From NCBI GenBank assembly GCA_019359415.1, contig JAHHHH010000024.1, forward strand, positions 19,909 to 83,908: 64,000 bases of DNA, given 5' to 3'. Every line of letters starts with the position of its first letter. Position 1 is the stretch's first letter. A program made the position numbers and the translations under genes. Shown here piece by piece: positions 1 to 8,011 of the stretch. A model generated the notes under the pieces. The model was not told the origin of the DNA. It did no database searches and was given only the letters and a program-made list of their open reading frames with translations. This DNA is from Iphinoe sp. HA4291-MV1 (lineage in GTDB: Bacteria; Cyanobacteriota; Cyanobacteriia; Cyanobacteriales; Nostocaceae).

Positions 1-1
1 C

Positions 2-34
2 AAAGAACTATTAGATTTAGCTAAGAAAAAGTAA
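2..34 (+). CDS. 3' end of an upstream gene (partial)
   Basis: The first bases read as an open frame ending in KELLDLAKKK and a stop, so the window probably opens in the last codons of a gene. Given the T4SS genes that follow, it may belong to the same operon. Only eleven codons are visible, so no function can be assigned, and chance openness cannot be excluded. Confidence 0.3.
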   Translation, partial: KELLDLAKKK

Positions 35-319
35 GAATTCAGCATCAATGAGGTTAGAAGTCAGAAATTCTTACGGAGTCTATTATTATTGGTACATTCA
101 TTTCATCAAATGTTTTCCTGATTCTTTAACTATTCACCAATCCTGTAGAGTGCAAGGGCGTTGGCGCAGCCTCTGGGATAGGAGAAGCCCATTTTCGCTC
201 CTGAATTCTTACAAAAAAACCGTACTAACCATACAAGCTATAGAAAAACTAGCAGAAGAAAATCCTAAACAAGTGGCTTCAAGTAATTAATTGCCACATC
301 GACAACTAATTAGTCAAGT
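35..319. repeat. Intergenic gap with a Nostoc-type dispersed repeat
   Basis: No convincing gene. Positions about 146-200 carry the dispersed repeat GGCGTTGGCGCAGCCTCTGG followed by GATAGGAGAAGCCCA, which recurs near 15046-15085 and, inverted or in variant form, near 27262-27290, 30392-30420 and 47945-47977. An 80-codon frame across this gap is mostly repeat; only its last 26 codons look protein-like and could be a gene remnant. Confidence 0.6.
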
Positions 320-1063
320 ATGAAAAAACCATTCAAGTTGAAACCCAAAAAAGGAATAATAATCGGCTTAGTAATCGGGGTATGTACTCTTATCGGAACA
401 GCCCCGTCCTACGCCCTCTCACTCGATTTCTTTAATGAAATATTGGGCGAACTCAATAGCTACTTTGAAGAAACCAAAGGCGAACTCATCGCTGCCATCA
501 ATACTAGTTGGGGTGGACTCAAAAATGAGGCAAAAACTGCTACCAATAATTCTACTAGTAGCATGGGTTTGCCTGACCCAGTAAACTCAGCCCAGAAGCT
601 TAAAGAGCAGCTTAAAAATAAGGGTTCCTGGAACGAGAGTAATACTGTCGAGGGTGCAGTTGCTGCTGGGAATGAACTCGAACGGGAAACCACCCGTGCT
701 ACAGTTGAAAGCGTCCTGGGAGAAAAAGGGCAAAAACGTACCAAGAAGGAAATTGAAGCAACCCAACAAACAGTAGCCGACGCGCAAGATTTGGCAAACC
801 AAGCCCAAGGTATGGATGCTTCCCAAAATATCCTCAAGGTAATCGCTGCCCAAAATGCCCAGATTGTCTCAATGCTTGGACAGTCCCGTACTGATGGACT
901 GCAACAAAGGCACGACGCCCAACAAACTAACCTCATGCTATCCCAAATCGCCGAACAAGGCGCAAGCGATCGCCGCCGTCAAAATCTGATGATGGACGGT
1001 ATCACCTCCCAATACATGGAAATCAGTGGGTTTAGCTCTCTCAAAACGACTGCTGGTAAATAG
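320..1063 (+). CDS. Secreted T4SS component, VirB5/TrbJ-like
   Basis: A 247-residue protein with a clear signal peptide: basic start MKKPFKLKPKK, hydrophobic stretch at about 13-27, and a likely cleavage site after APSYA. The mature part is Ala/Gln/Asn-rich and mostly helical by composition, ending in a segment (about 170-225) rich in AQNAQ, LMLSQIAEQ and similar heptads. Helical, exported proteins directly upstream of the VirB6/TrbL gene are typically VirB5/TrbJ, the minor pilus or pilus-tip component. The family call rests on position, signal peptide and helical Gln-rich character, not on a specific motif. A generic periplasmic T4SS accessory protein is the alternative. It is the first clear gene of the transfer operon in this window. 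Confidence 0.55.
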   Translation: MKKPFKLKPKKGIIIGLVIGVCTLIGTAPSYALSLDFFNEILGELNSYFEETKGELIAAINTSWGGLKNEAKTATNNSTSSMGLPDPVNSAQKLKEQLKNKGSWNESNTVEGAVAAGNELERETTRATVESVLGEKGQKRTKKEIEATQQTVADAQDLANQAQGMDASQNILKVIAAQNAQIVSMLGQSRTDGLQQRHDAQQTNLMLSQIAEQGASDRRRQNLMMDGITSQYMEISGFSSLKTTAGK

Positions 1064-1360
1064 TTTGTGTGAATAGGAGTCAGAAGTCACCGAGTCAGGA
1101 GCCAGAATAAAATGCTGTAAGCGCAAGCGCACACTGCGTGTTCGCCGTAAGGCGAAAGCAGCCATACGCGCAGCGTGCCCTACGGGCATATACTGAATTT
1201 TTCTTACTCTCCTGAATACTGACTCCTTGGCGGAGCGGAGTCACGCCTACGCTCCTGAATGCTTCTTCAATTCTTCTTCTTACTCTCCTGACTCCTGAAT
1301 ACTGTAGAGTGCAAGGGCGTTAGCCCATTCTGAATTCTTCTTAATGGAGTCTCCTTTCAA
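1064..1360. repeat. Intergenic palindromic repeat cluster
   Basis: No gene seen. The gap is built of short palindromes and imperfect direct repeats. GCGCAAGCGC, TTCGCCGTAAGGCGAA and GCGCAGCG/CCTACGGG are packed at about 1116-1190. The strings CTCCTGAATACTG and TGAATTCTTCTT recur between 1200 and 1345. The cluster ends with a copy of the AGAGTGCAAGGGCGTTAGCCCA repeat (1306-1327) that is also seen near 147. Confidence 0.65.
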
Positions 1361-1369
1361 TTGCACCAG

Positions 1370-2551
1370 ATGACCCCTGAAGCATCAGGTAATCAAAGCA
1401 TCATGTTAGAACATCTCATAATCGCCACCGATCCATTTTTTGGACAAGACATTCTCGAAAATGCTGCTGGCGGAGCACAACTCGTAGCAGAAGGATTTAA
1501 AGAACTTTGGCAGGAAACCCTCAACGGTAACTTGTATGGCTCGATGTGCAAAGTTGGTCAGTTTTTTGCACTCGCCACTCTCACCTTGTATATGGTGGAA
1601 CTTGGTAAAAACTTTATCAACCAAGAAGACATGAAGGCACTGTCAAGTTGGATATGGCCCATCATAGTCATTGCATTGTTGGCAAACAACGGCACCCTAC
1701 TGAGAAGCGGAACCTTCACTATTAGAGGTTATATCAATAATGTTAATAATGATGTCATAAATTTTACCGCAGCCGGAGCAAACCTTGAGGTAGCATTCAA
1801 CCGCGCAGTTGGAAATATTGCCCTCCAACAGCAAGTCGGAGGCGCAATGGAAAGATGTAGGTCAATTCCCGGTAGTACACAAGATGCGATCGCATGTCTC
1901 CAACAAGCCGAACTCGAAATCAAAAAATCTGCGCCCGACCTATTTAAGGGAGAAGCACCAAGCGTTGGGAGTTGGGAATTTAACCCCCTTAAGTCTCTAT
2001 CCGACGCCAAAGACGCACTCTCAAATCTTTCCCCAGGTCAAGTATTAGAAAAAGTCGGTAACACAATCACCAGTACCATTGGTGCAATGATGACTGGTTT
2101 TGTCGCTGTCATATTACTTGCCCTTAATAATGCGTATCAGTGGGGAATCGAATTTACCATGCTGCTAGCCGCCCTCCTTGGTCCATTAGCAGTTGGTGGT
2201 TCGTTACTCCCCTTTGGTGCTAAACCAATATTTGCCTGGTTAACGGGCTATTTCACCGTTGGAATGGCGAAACTTTGCTTCAACATCATTATCGGGTTGT
2301 GCGGACAACTCATTGCAAATTCCGAACAAAATCAACCAATGATATTTCTCCTCTTCGTCGGGTTAGTATCCCCCATTCTCGCATCAGCTCTCGCTGCTGG
2401 TGGTGGAATAGCCGTTTGGACGGGACTAGGTAAAGTCACATCATTTGGGGCTGAAGTTGCAGCAGGAATTGCCACTGGTGGAGCAAGTACAGCAGCGACA
2501 GTAGCTGTCAATACCACAAAATTTATCGCTTCAAAAACCAGGAAAAAATAA
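1370..2551 (+). CDS. trbL: VirB6/TrbL-like inner-membrane T4SS channel protein
   Basis: A polytopic membrane protein of about 393 residues. Hydrophobic segments lie near residues 60-85, 90-105, 240-260, 268-290, 300-320 and 325-360, separated by a soluble loop (about 110-235). The last 45 residues are Ala/Gly/Thr-rich and end in a basic tail, SKTRKK. This topology and its place between a VirB5-like and a VirB8-like gene match VirB6/TrbL, the polytopic inner-membrane subunit through which DNA passes. The open frame extends to a TTG at 1361. I chose ATG 1370, with GGAG at 1346 as a weak ribosome site; ATG 1403 is also possible. HIP1 occurs inside the gene. Confidence 0.75.
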   Translation: MTPEASGNQSIMLEHLIIATDPFFGQDILENAAGGAQLVAEGFKELWQETLNGNLYGSMCKVGQFFALATLTLYMVELGKNFINQEDMKALSSWIWPIIVIALLANNGTLLRSGTFTIRGYINNVNNDVINFTAAGANLEVAFNRAVGNIALQQQVGGAMERCRSIPGSTQDAIACLQQAELEIKKSAPDLFKGEAPSVGSWEFNPLKSLSDAKDALSNLSPGQVLEKVGNTITSTIGAMMTGFVAVILLALNNAYQWGIEFTMLLAALLGPLAVGGSLLPFGAKPIFAWLTGYFTVGMAKLCFNIIIGLCGQLIANSEQNQPMIFLLFVGLVSPILASALAAGGGIAVWTGLGKVTSFGAEVAAGIATGGASTAATVAVNTTKFIASKTRKK

Positions 2552-2557
2552 TCAACC

Positions 2558-3340
2558 ATGCTCAAATCAAAGTCAAAATCACAACCACTTCGCCTCCTCA
2601 GTTACGGGCAATCTACATCAGCACCAGTTGCAATCACAACTACAGTAGGGGCAGCAGCAGGCATATTCTCTCTTCTATTACAATTTGTCAATTTTGGGGC
2701 AAATTCTGCTGCTGCCAAATACATGAAGGGCATGACATTTGTACAACTCCAAGATGGAACAACTGTAGCAGCCAAAACTCTCGCCCCCGGACAAAGAACT
2801 AACGAAACTATTAAAACTTTTGTCACCAATAGCATGGTGAAGTTATTCAACTGGGATGGAATTATCAACACCGACGAAAATGGCAAGCTCATTCAAAAAG
2901 TTGATAAAGGAGTAGAAATCGAAACCGAAAATGGAGGTAGAAGAAAAATTCCCAGTGATGTTTGGGAAGCAGCATTTACTTTATCTGAAAACCAAGATTT
3001 TCGTGCTAGCTTTCTCAAAACACTAGCAGAAACAATTCCTGAAGGTATACTCTCCGGACAAGGTACAGTCACAATTGTCACCAACTACATCTCCGAACCT
3101 AGAAAAATATCTGAGGGCAAGTGGGAAGTGGATATTATCGCCAGTTTAGTTACATTTAATAGCGAAAGAAACAAAAGTAAAGGTTTACCTTTTAATAAAA
3201 CAATAACTATTGCAGCAGTAGATACACCACAGAATCCACCCCAAACTACTGATATTGCTCAAAAAGTATACAAAGCCAGAAATTCTGGTTTAGAAATCAT
3301 TCAAATTGTCGATTATGAACTTGGTAAAAATCAAAAATAA
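2558..3340 (+). CDS. VirB8/TrbF-like T4SS assembly factor
   Basis: A 260-residue protein starting seven bases after the VirB6-like stop. A single N-terminal hydrophobic segment (about residues 25-50, with ITTTVGAAAGIFSLLLQFV) is followed by a soluble domain. That domain has alternating beta and helix character: TFVQLQDGTTVAAK, a helical region ending LSENQDFRASFLKTL, and a late beta-rich stretch WEVDIIASLVTF. This single-TM plus NTF2-like periplasmic layout and gene position suit VirB8/TrbF, which scaffolds the inner-membrane complex. Sequence identity to known VirB8 is too low for a firm call by eye. Confidence 0.55.
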   Translation: MLKSKSKSQPLRLLSYGQSTSAPVAITTTVGAAAGIFSLLLQFVNFGANSAAAKYMKGMTFVQLQDGTTVAAKTLAPGQRTNETIKTFVTNSMVKLFNWDGIINTDENGKLIQKVDKGVEIETENGGRRKIPSDVWEAAFTLSENQDFRASFLKTLAETIPEGILSGQGTVTIVTNYISEPRKISEGKWEVDIIASLVTFNSERNKSKGLPFNKTITIAAVDTPQNPPQTTDIAQKVYKARNSGLEIIQIVDYELGKNQK

Positions 3341-3383
3341 TACGACAAATTAATTTTTATTAATCTATTTCAATCAAATAATT

Positions 3384-5120
3384 ATGTTACAGTTGCAAAA
3401 CGACAATCAAGACAGGGTTAATGATAACGGGAATTTACAACAAGCTAATTCTGTTGATGCACTCTTACCGTTAGATGAGAAATTAGTGAAAAATCCCGAA
3501 TCCGAAGATAAATTAGAATCAGAAGAGGGGGAAGAGGAAGAAAACCCCGCAGCGGTTCAAACCAAACACGACTTTGTAACTTCTCCCTGGTCAAGACTTG
3601 GTATTATTGGAGGTGCATTTGGAGTAGGTTTTCTAGTCATGTTTGTCGCCCTTAACGGCATGATGAACAGTGGTAGCAATACTGCCCAAACTCCAGTTGC
3701 ACTTTCCTCTCCTACTCCCACATCCACACCATTTCAAGAGAAAGATGGGGATGTTTATGCAAAACTAGCGCTGCAAAAGCAACAGCAAGAACTTGAAACA
3801 CTCAACGGTAAAGAGGAAGAAACCAAAGAAAATAATACTGAACAAGAAACTCCAAATAAAGAAAAACAAGCCTCAGCTACCACCAACATAAATACTAACA
3901 AAACAGCAAGTCAAATTAGAGTTACTCCGCAACAGACACCTCCCCCTCCCAATAGACGGGTATATCAGGAACCAAATTCCGAAGGCGAATACAGACTAAG
4001 GCGCAGTGCGGTACTCGCATCTCGTCCCATCGAACCCAAAAGCCCTACTGCAACTTTCCCTCGAATAACCCTACCAACTAGTAAAAATAATACTGCGAGC
4101 GTACGCACAGCCCTATCAGCCAGCAGGGGTAGTATGTTGGGAACACCGAAAGACCCCCTCGCCGAACTCGAACGCCTTCGTAATTTAGGAAGTGTCGGTA
4201 GGGTTGAATATACCAGCGCTGACAACACCACTGTTGCAAGCAAGGTAAGTGAAGAGGAAGTACCGAATGGTGATGAAACACCCCGCCGCCGTCGCAACCG
4301 TCGCAGTGAAACAAGCGTTGAAAACACAATCAACAGTACACCCAACAACACAGGGGAAGTTGAAGAACTGCGTCCCCGGTGGAAACCAACTAACAATACA
4401 GTCGAGTTGACTGCATCTTATAGCAAGCAAACCCAACTCGCTTCTCTTAACTATCTGACTGATGAAGCCCAAATTTTAGAGGAAAGACAAACTCAATATT
4501 TAGTAGTAGGTTCTTCCGCAAGCGCTACCCTAGTTACTCCCCTGATACTTGCCCAAGGCAGTGCAAATAATAATCTCAGGTTTGTTGCTCGCCTAGATGA
4601 ACCAATGAAAAGTAATACAGGTGGAATAGCCATACCTGCTGGTACCCAGGTAGCAGTTGCTATGACTGGTGTAGATAGTGGATTTAATATCACCGCCTCA
4701 GTCAGCGCCATACTCAAAGATGGTACTGAATACCCCATCTCCCCTGGCGCAATCTCAATCCTGGGTAAAGGTAACAACCCCCTTATTGCCCGTCCCTACA
4801 AAAATAAGGGGGGTGAAATCGCTCTTAGTGACGCCACTGTCGGTACTATCGCCGGACTTGCAAAGCTAGGGGAAATTATCAATCAGCCTCAAGAAGAAAT
4901 AACCGAAGATTTACCCTTTGGTGGTAGTCGTACCCGTTCTAGAGGTAACAACCGCAATATCATGGGTGCATTTTTAGAAGGTGCATTCGGCAAAGTTGCT
5001 GAAACTATGGGCAGCCGCACCCAACAGGCTAGTAGTGAAATTACCAGCCGTCCCCATACCTGGTATGTACCTGCTAATACCAAAATCTCCATTCGTGTCA
5101 ATCGCTCTATAAAACTATAA
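3384..5120 (+). CDS. trbI: VirB10/TrbI-family T4SS core protein
   Basis: A 578-residue protein with the VirB10 plan. An acidic cytoplasmic N-terminus is followed by one transmembrane helix at about residues 72-93 (LGIIGGAFGVGFLVMFVAL) and a long Pro/Thr/Asn/Gln-rich linker (about 100-330) that would span the periplasm. The C-terminal beta-barrel domain (about 370-578) includes VVGSSASATLVTPLI, IAIPAGTQVAVAMTGVDS and the closing motif WYVPANTKISIRVNRSI. VirB10 links inner and outer membrane parts of the conjugation channel and senses ATPase activity. The family call is solid. The gene is followed by a nuclease relic before the VirB9-like gene, unusual inside a transfer operon. Confidence 0.85.
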   Translation: MLQLQNDNQDRVNDNGNLQQANSVDALLPLDEKLVKNPESEDKLESEEGEEEENPAAVQTKHDFVTSPWSRLGIIGGAFGVGFLVMFVALNGMMNSGSNTAQTPVALSSPTPTSTPFQEKDGDVYAKLALQKQQQELETLNGKEEETKENNTEQETPNKEKQASATTNINTNKTASQIRVTPQQTPPPPNRRVYQEPNSEGEYRLRRSAVLASRPIEPKSPTATFPRITLPTSKNNTASVRTALSASRGSMLGTPKDPLAELERLRNLGSVGRVEYTSADNTTVASKVSEEEVPNGDETPRRRRNRRSETSVENTINSTPNNTGEVEELRPRWKPTNNTVELTASYSKQTQLASLNYLTDEAQILEERQTQYLVVGSSASATLVTPLILAQGSANNNLRFVARLDEPMKSNTGGIAIPAGTQVAVAMTGVDSGFNITASVSAILKDGTEYPISPGAISILGKGNNPLIARPYKNKGGEIALSDATVGTIAGLAKLGEIINQPQEEITEDLPFGGSRTRSRGNNRNIMGAFLEGAFGKVAETMGSRTQQASSEITSRPHTWYVPANTKISIRVNRSIKL

Positions 5121-5220
5121 CAAGCCGTCAGGGTTCTCTAGTTGAGCGGCAAGTCCATGCCTAAAAGGCAGGGGCTTGCTGATTAACTCCACCTGACCAG
5201 ACTTCCGTTTAGAGTAAGCG
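5121..5220 (+). other. Structured stretch upstream of the IscB relic
   Basis: A strong hairpin lies at about 5148-5178 (GCAAGTCCATGCCT, a three-base loop, AGGCAGGGGCTTGC). IscB genes are normally preceded by their guide (omega/HEARO) RNA, so this could be a remnant of that RNA. I could not confirm a conserved omega-RNA architecture, and a simple terminator after virB10 is an alternative. Confidence 0.3.
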
Positions 5221-5493
5221 TTAAACTTCCTACCTTGGGATGCTGGCACTGATAAATACGGTTTCCCAACTCGACATCGTGAACGCAAACAAATTCATTT
5301 TGGCTTTAAGACTGGCGACATCATTAAAGCTGTTGTCACATCCGGGAAAAAAATTGGCGATTACGTTGGTCGTGTCTTGTGTCGCAAAACTGGCAGTTTT
5401 GATATTGTCACTTCTACTGGTCGTATTGCTGGTATTAGCTACAGATTTTGTACACCGATTCACAAAAAGGATGGTTACTCGTATGCATTCTAA
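5221..5493 (+). pseudogene. iscB: C-terminal relic of an IscB (RRXRR/HNH) RNA-guided nuclease
   Basis: In the frame of 5221 the sequence reads TDKYGFPTRHRERKQ, then HFGFKTGDIIKAVVTSGKKI, GDYVGRVLCRKTGSFDI and finally RFCTPIHKKDGYSYAF, followed by a stop at 5491. These are the hallmark C-terminal motifs of cyanobacterial IscB proteins (KYGFPTRH, GFxTGDxVKAVVTxGKKxGxYxGR). The frame is closed upstream by TAA at 5215, and no RuvC-I, HNH or other N-terminal part is present nearby, so only about the last 85 residues survive. IscB is the transposon-encoded ancestor of Cas9. Its relic lies between virB10 and virB9 and must be non-functional. Confidence 0.85.
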
Positions 5494-5574
5494 GATATCT
5501 GGACGGCGATTAAAATCGCCCGCTCCTTCCTCCCCATATTTAGAAAACAGGGGCTTCTGGGGCGAGGAGGTTCG
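5494..5574 (+). promoter_or_regulatory. Leader of the VirB9-like gene with strong ribosome site
   Basis: The gap holds a small hairpin (GGCGATTAAAATCGCC at about 5503-5518) and ends in GAGGAGG at 5564-5570, five bases before the GTG start at 5575. That near-ideal Shine-Dalgarno is why I accept a GTG start. The segment may be the right flank of the vanished IscB element. Confidence 0.55.
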
Positions 5575-6414
5575 GTGAAAGCTAAACATATATCCAGTTT
5601 CAGCTTACTTTTATTGAGTGCGATCGCCCCCTTGGGGCGGGCGCTCTGCGCCATCGCACCACTTATATTACTGGTGCAAACCGCTACAGCAGGTATCGTA
5701 AGGCAGGTGCAAGCATCCCAGGTATCAGGAGAAAAAGCGACTGGGCAAACAGTCAAGGTATGGGCGGGACACGGGGTATCCATCTCGTTTTACCGCACTG
5801 AGGAAGTTATTAAAAAAATCTGGTTGGATGACCCCTCTAAGTTCGTAATTGACGTGGATGGCTGTCTGGAAGGATTAGGGAGATGTTCAAAAGAGGGAAC
5901 AGGAGCAGGACTTATTCACCTGAGCCGCATCGAAACAGTAAAAATCCCCGGCTTACCACAAGCTACCTACGGCGCACACCTCACCGTAATCACTGAATCT
6001 GGAAGTACCAAAAAATCCTATCACTTTCGTATCGTACCGGGCACGGGAAAACCCGAATACAGCCAATTAGAAATTATAGGTGACTCAAGCAATGACCGAG
6101 AACTCAGAAAACCAAAAGCTGATTACACCGCCATATCCGATAGCAAATATATCGCCAAAGGAATGGAGTTTGCACTTTCCAAACAGTGGATAACCAGCGA
6201 TACCCCGCTGTGGGAAAGACTAACCAAACTCGTCGAGTTGCGATCGCAAGGAGAAGAACTCACTATCGCTGCAACCAACGCTGGAGTATCGATGAAATTA
6301 GTTGAAAAGCTCATGCTTATGGGTGGAAAACGCTTGCTAGAGATGCCCCCTCCCAAACCAGTAGAAACAAATAATACTCAACCTACACCAAAAAAGCTAG
6401 TTGTTGAAAAGTAA
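5575..6414 (+). CDS. VirB9/TrbG-like T4SS core protein
   Basis: A 279-residue exported protein with a GTG start. After a hydrophobic N-terminus (about 1-40) comes a beta-rich domain with VKVWAGHGVSISFYRTEE, IKKIWLDDPSKFVIDVDGCL and LTVITESGSTKKSYHFRIVP. It resembles the VirB9/TrbG fold, which pairs with VirB10 in the outer-membrane core complex. The C-terminal third (about 180-279) is helical and Pro-rich at the end. The signal peptide core contains an in-frame palindromic repeat (5619-5656, GCGATCGCC...GGGCG...GCGCCATCGC) that encodes APLGRALCAIAP, so the export signal has been extended by a repeat. Assignment is by domain character and operon position next to virB10. Confidence 0.65.
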   Translation: MKAKHISSFSLLLLSAIAPLGRALCAIAPLILLVQTATAGIVRQVQASQVSGEKATGQTVKVWAGHGVSISFYRTEEVIKKIWLDDPSKFVIDVDGCLEGLGRCSKEGTGAGLIHLSRIETVKIPGLPQATYGAHLTVITESGSTKKSYHFRIVPGTGKPEYSQLEIIGDSSNDRELRKPKADYTAISDSKYIAKGMEFALSKQWITSDTPLWERLTKLVELRSQGEELTIAATNAGVSMKLVEKLMLMGGKRLLEMPPPKPVETNNTQPTPKKLVVEK

Positions 6415-6422
6415 TAAAGATT

Positions 6423-7895
6423 ATGGAAACTAAAGATTTCTTGACAGACAATTCTAGAGTTAAAGTAATAAATCTTACAACAGAATCAGTACCGCCGCAA
6501 ACAAGTGCTATCCAAGTCAACTCGGAGATAGTTGCAATCGTCCCAGTTAGAACCACGAATGACAACCCTCCTAAAAATGAACTAAGTAAGGGGTATCAAT
6601 GGCGCGAACAAAAGATGAACACTTGGCGCTACCTCATGGCTGCTGGTATGGTAGCAGGACTCGCCCTGCACGGGTTAATTAGATTCGGGGGTAGCTACAA
6701 TATCGGCAGTCTCGTGTTTGAGGATAAAGCTGTCGCAGCTACACCAACGAATGATTCAAATTTGAATCATTCGACCAAACAAGCTAAAACACTGAAAAAA
6801 CAACCTCTTGCGGTCAAGTATGTTAATGGGGTGCCTGTCCCTGACTGGAGCAAGATTAACTTTGATAGCATGAAGTTTTCAAGTGCAGGGGAAGTCGAAT
6901 TTCCTAACATTAAAGACCTAAAACTTAAAGGAAAGCGTATTTGGAGCGCAGGACAGTCACTTGCTGAAGTAATGCAGTTGGGAGATTTTGAGGCAACAGA
7001 ATTCAAAATCGAAAATCTTAACCTCACTCAAATCTCAAAAATAACGGATACCAGCCTCAAAAATCTTAAACTATCAGACTTTGAGACACTCAAGTGGCAG
7101 TCACTCGGCGACTTAGCTTCAGCTATCCCAGAATTATCCAAATTAGAAGTTGCCGATATTCCAGCAATTGATGATTTAGTTACTAAAGTGACAGGAGATG
7201 CAACAAGCAGTCTGACTATAGGAGAAGCACTCGAAATTTACCCCAAACTTGAAACCGCCGAACTTGGCAAATACCTCAAACTTGATAAATACAAACTCAC
7301 CAGCATTCCCGGTATCGAAAAAGCCGCCCTCAAAAAGTTTAATAACTGGGAAAATACTATTATTGGCAAGGTTCCGGGATTGGGAAAAGTACCATTCGAC
7401 CAGTTACCTGGAGTACCCGTACCCGATCTCAGCTTTATCGGTAAGGTAGATGTGGTACTTAAAGAGGTAGAAAATGGCAGGTGGAAATCAATATCAGGTA
7501 GCGAGCAAGAAGGATTTAACGTTCCCTGTTATAACAAAGAATGCGCCCACATCGAAGTAGCTGGAAGCGATATCCTCACCGGAGCAACCTGGATGAGTGG
7601 AAAATTTCAAAAGGTAAGAGGTGGATTTGGAGTGCTGGGTAAACTCAACGGTGGGAAAGAACCAACCGGAAGACATCCCTTCGGTAAATCATTCAAACAA
7701 GTCATTTGGGATGTCAACGAAGCTGACGGAAGTATAACTACCGCGATGTTCTTCCGTTTCTGCAAAACAATCCCCTTCGTTGGTCGCACCTGCACGCCCT
7801 ACTTTATCGGTCCCGTTCCATTCTTCAACTATAGCGAGATGGACCCAATTATCTTAGGCACACCCCTCACAGTGCCTAAAAAACCAACTCCTTGA
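6423..7895 (+). CDS. Conserved plasmid membrane-anchored protein of the transfer operon, function unknown
   Basis: A 490-residue protein, eight bases after the VirB9-like stop. It has a soluble N-terminus, one transmembrane segment at about residues 71-90 (YLMAAGMVAGLALHGLI) and a long extracytoplasmic part. Residues about 150-320 contain a degenerate repeat of short Leu/Ile-spaced units (LKLKGKRI, LNLTQISKI, LKLSDFETL) that looks solenoid-like. The last 120 residues carry four or more cysteines (CYNKECAH, FCKTIPFVGRTC), as expected for a disulphide-stabilised periplasmic domain. I recognise no enzyme motif. Being embedded in the T4SS operon, it is probably a channel-associated or surface component specific to cyanobacterial plasmids. 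Its stop codon lies inside TTGACATCCTCCC, a motif also seen at the end of the decayed TnpB element near 62618. Confidence 0.7.
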   Translation: METKDFLTDNSRVKVINLTTESVPPQTSAIQVNSEIVAIVPVRTTNDNPPKNELSKGYQWREQKMNTWRYLMAAGMVAGLALHGLIRFGGSYNIGSLVFEDKAVAATPTNDSNLNHSTKQAKTLKKQPLAVKYVNGVPVPDWSKINFDSMKFSSAGEVEFPNIKDLKLKGKRIWSAGQSLAEVMQLGDFEATEFKIENLNLTQISKITDTSLKNLKLSDFETLKWQSLGDLASAIPELSKLEVADIPAIDDLVTKVTGDATSSLTIGEALEIYPKLETAELGKYLKLDKYKLTSIPGIEKAALKKFNNWENTIIGKVPGLGKVPFDQLPGVPVPDLSFIGKVDVVLKEVENGRWKSISGSEQEGFNVPCYNKECAHIEVAGSDILTGATWMSGKFQKVRGGFGVLGKLNGGKEPTGRHPFGKSFKQVIWDVNEADGSITTAMFFRFCKTIPFVGRTCTPYFIGPVPFFNYSEMDPIILGTPLTVPKKPTP

Positions 7896-7966
7896 CATCC
7901 TCCCGCCGCAGACTCTCCCTTAAGGTCAATCTCAAGTTTTTCTCTTTAAACACCACAAGGAGAAAT

Positions 7967-8011
7967 ATGCAATCCAAAAGTATATCTCTTCATAGCAATT
8001 TTTATGTATAA
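7967..8011 (+). CDS. 14-codon leader ORF coupled to the coupling-protein gene
   Basis: ATG at 7967 follows AAGGAG at 7957-7962 and encodes MQSKSISLHSNFYV. It ends with TAA at 8009-8011, five bases past the first base of the next start (ATG 8004), giving an ATGTATAA overlap. The only good ribosome site in the gap serves this mini-ORF, so it may couple or set translation of the T4CP. It could also be fortuitous. Confidence 0.4.
   Translation: MQSKSISLHSNFYV

Noticed and set aside
48-290. 80-codon open frame at the window start
   Set aside because: Most of it is the dispersed repeat GGCGTTGGCGCAGCC and its flanks; no ribosome site. Only the last 26 codons look protein-like.
460-936. 158-codon minus-strand frame inside the VirB5-like gene
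   Set aside because: Shadow of the signal-peptide-bearing plus-strand gene; Cys/Ser/Trp-rich composition typical of an antisense frame.
3965-4396. 143-codon minus-strand frame inside virB10
   Set aside because: Arg/Leu/Ser-rich antisense shadow of the Pro/Asn-rich linker.
5240-5578. 112-codon plus-strand frame over the IscB relic
   Set aside because: Frame different from the one that matches IscB motifs; no similarity and no ribosome site.
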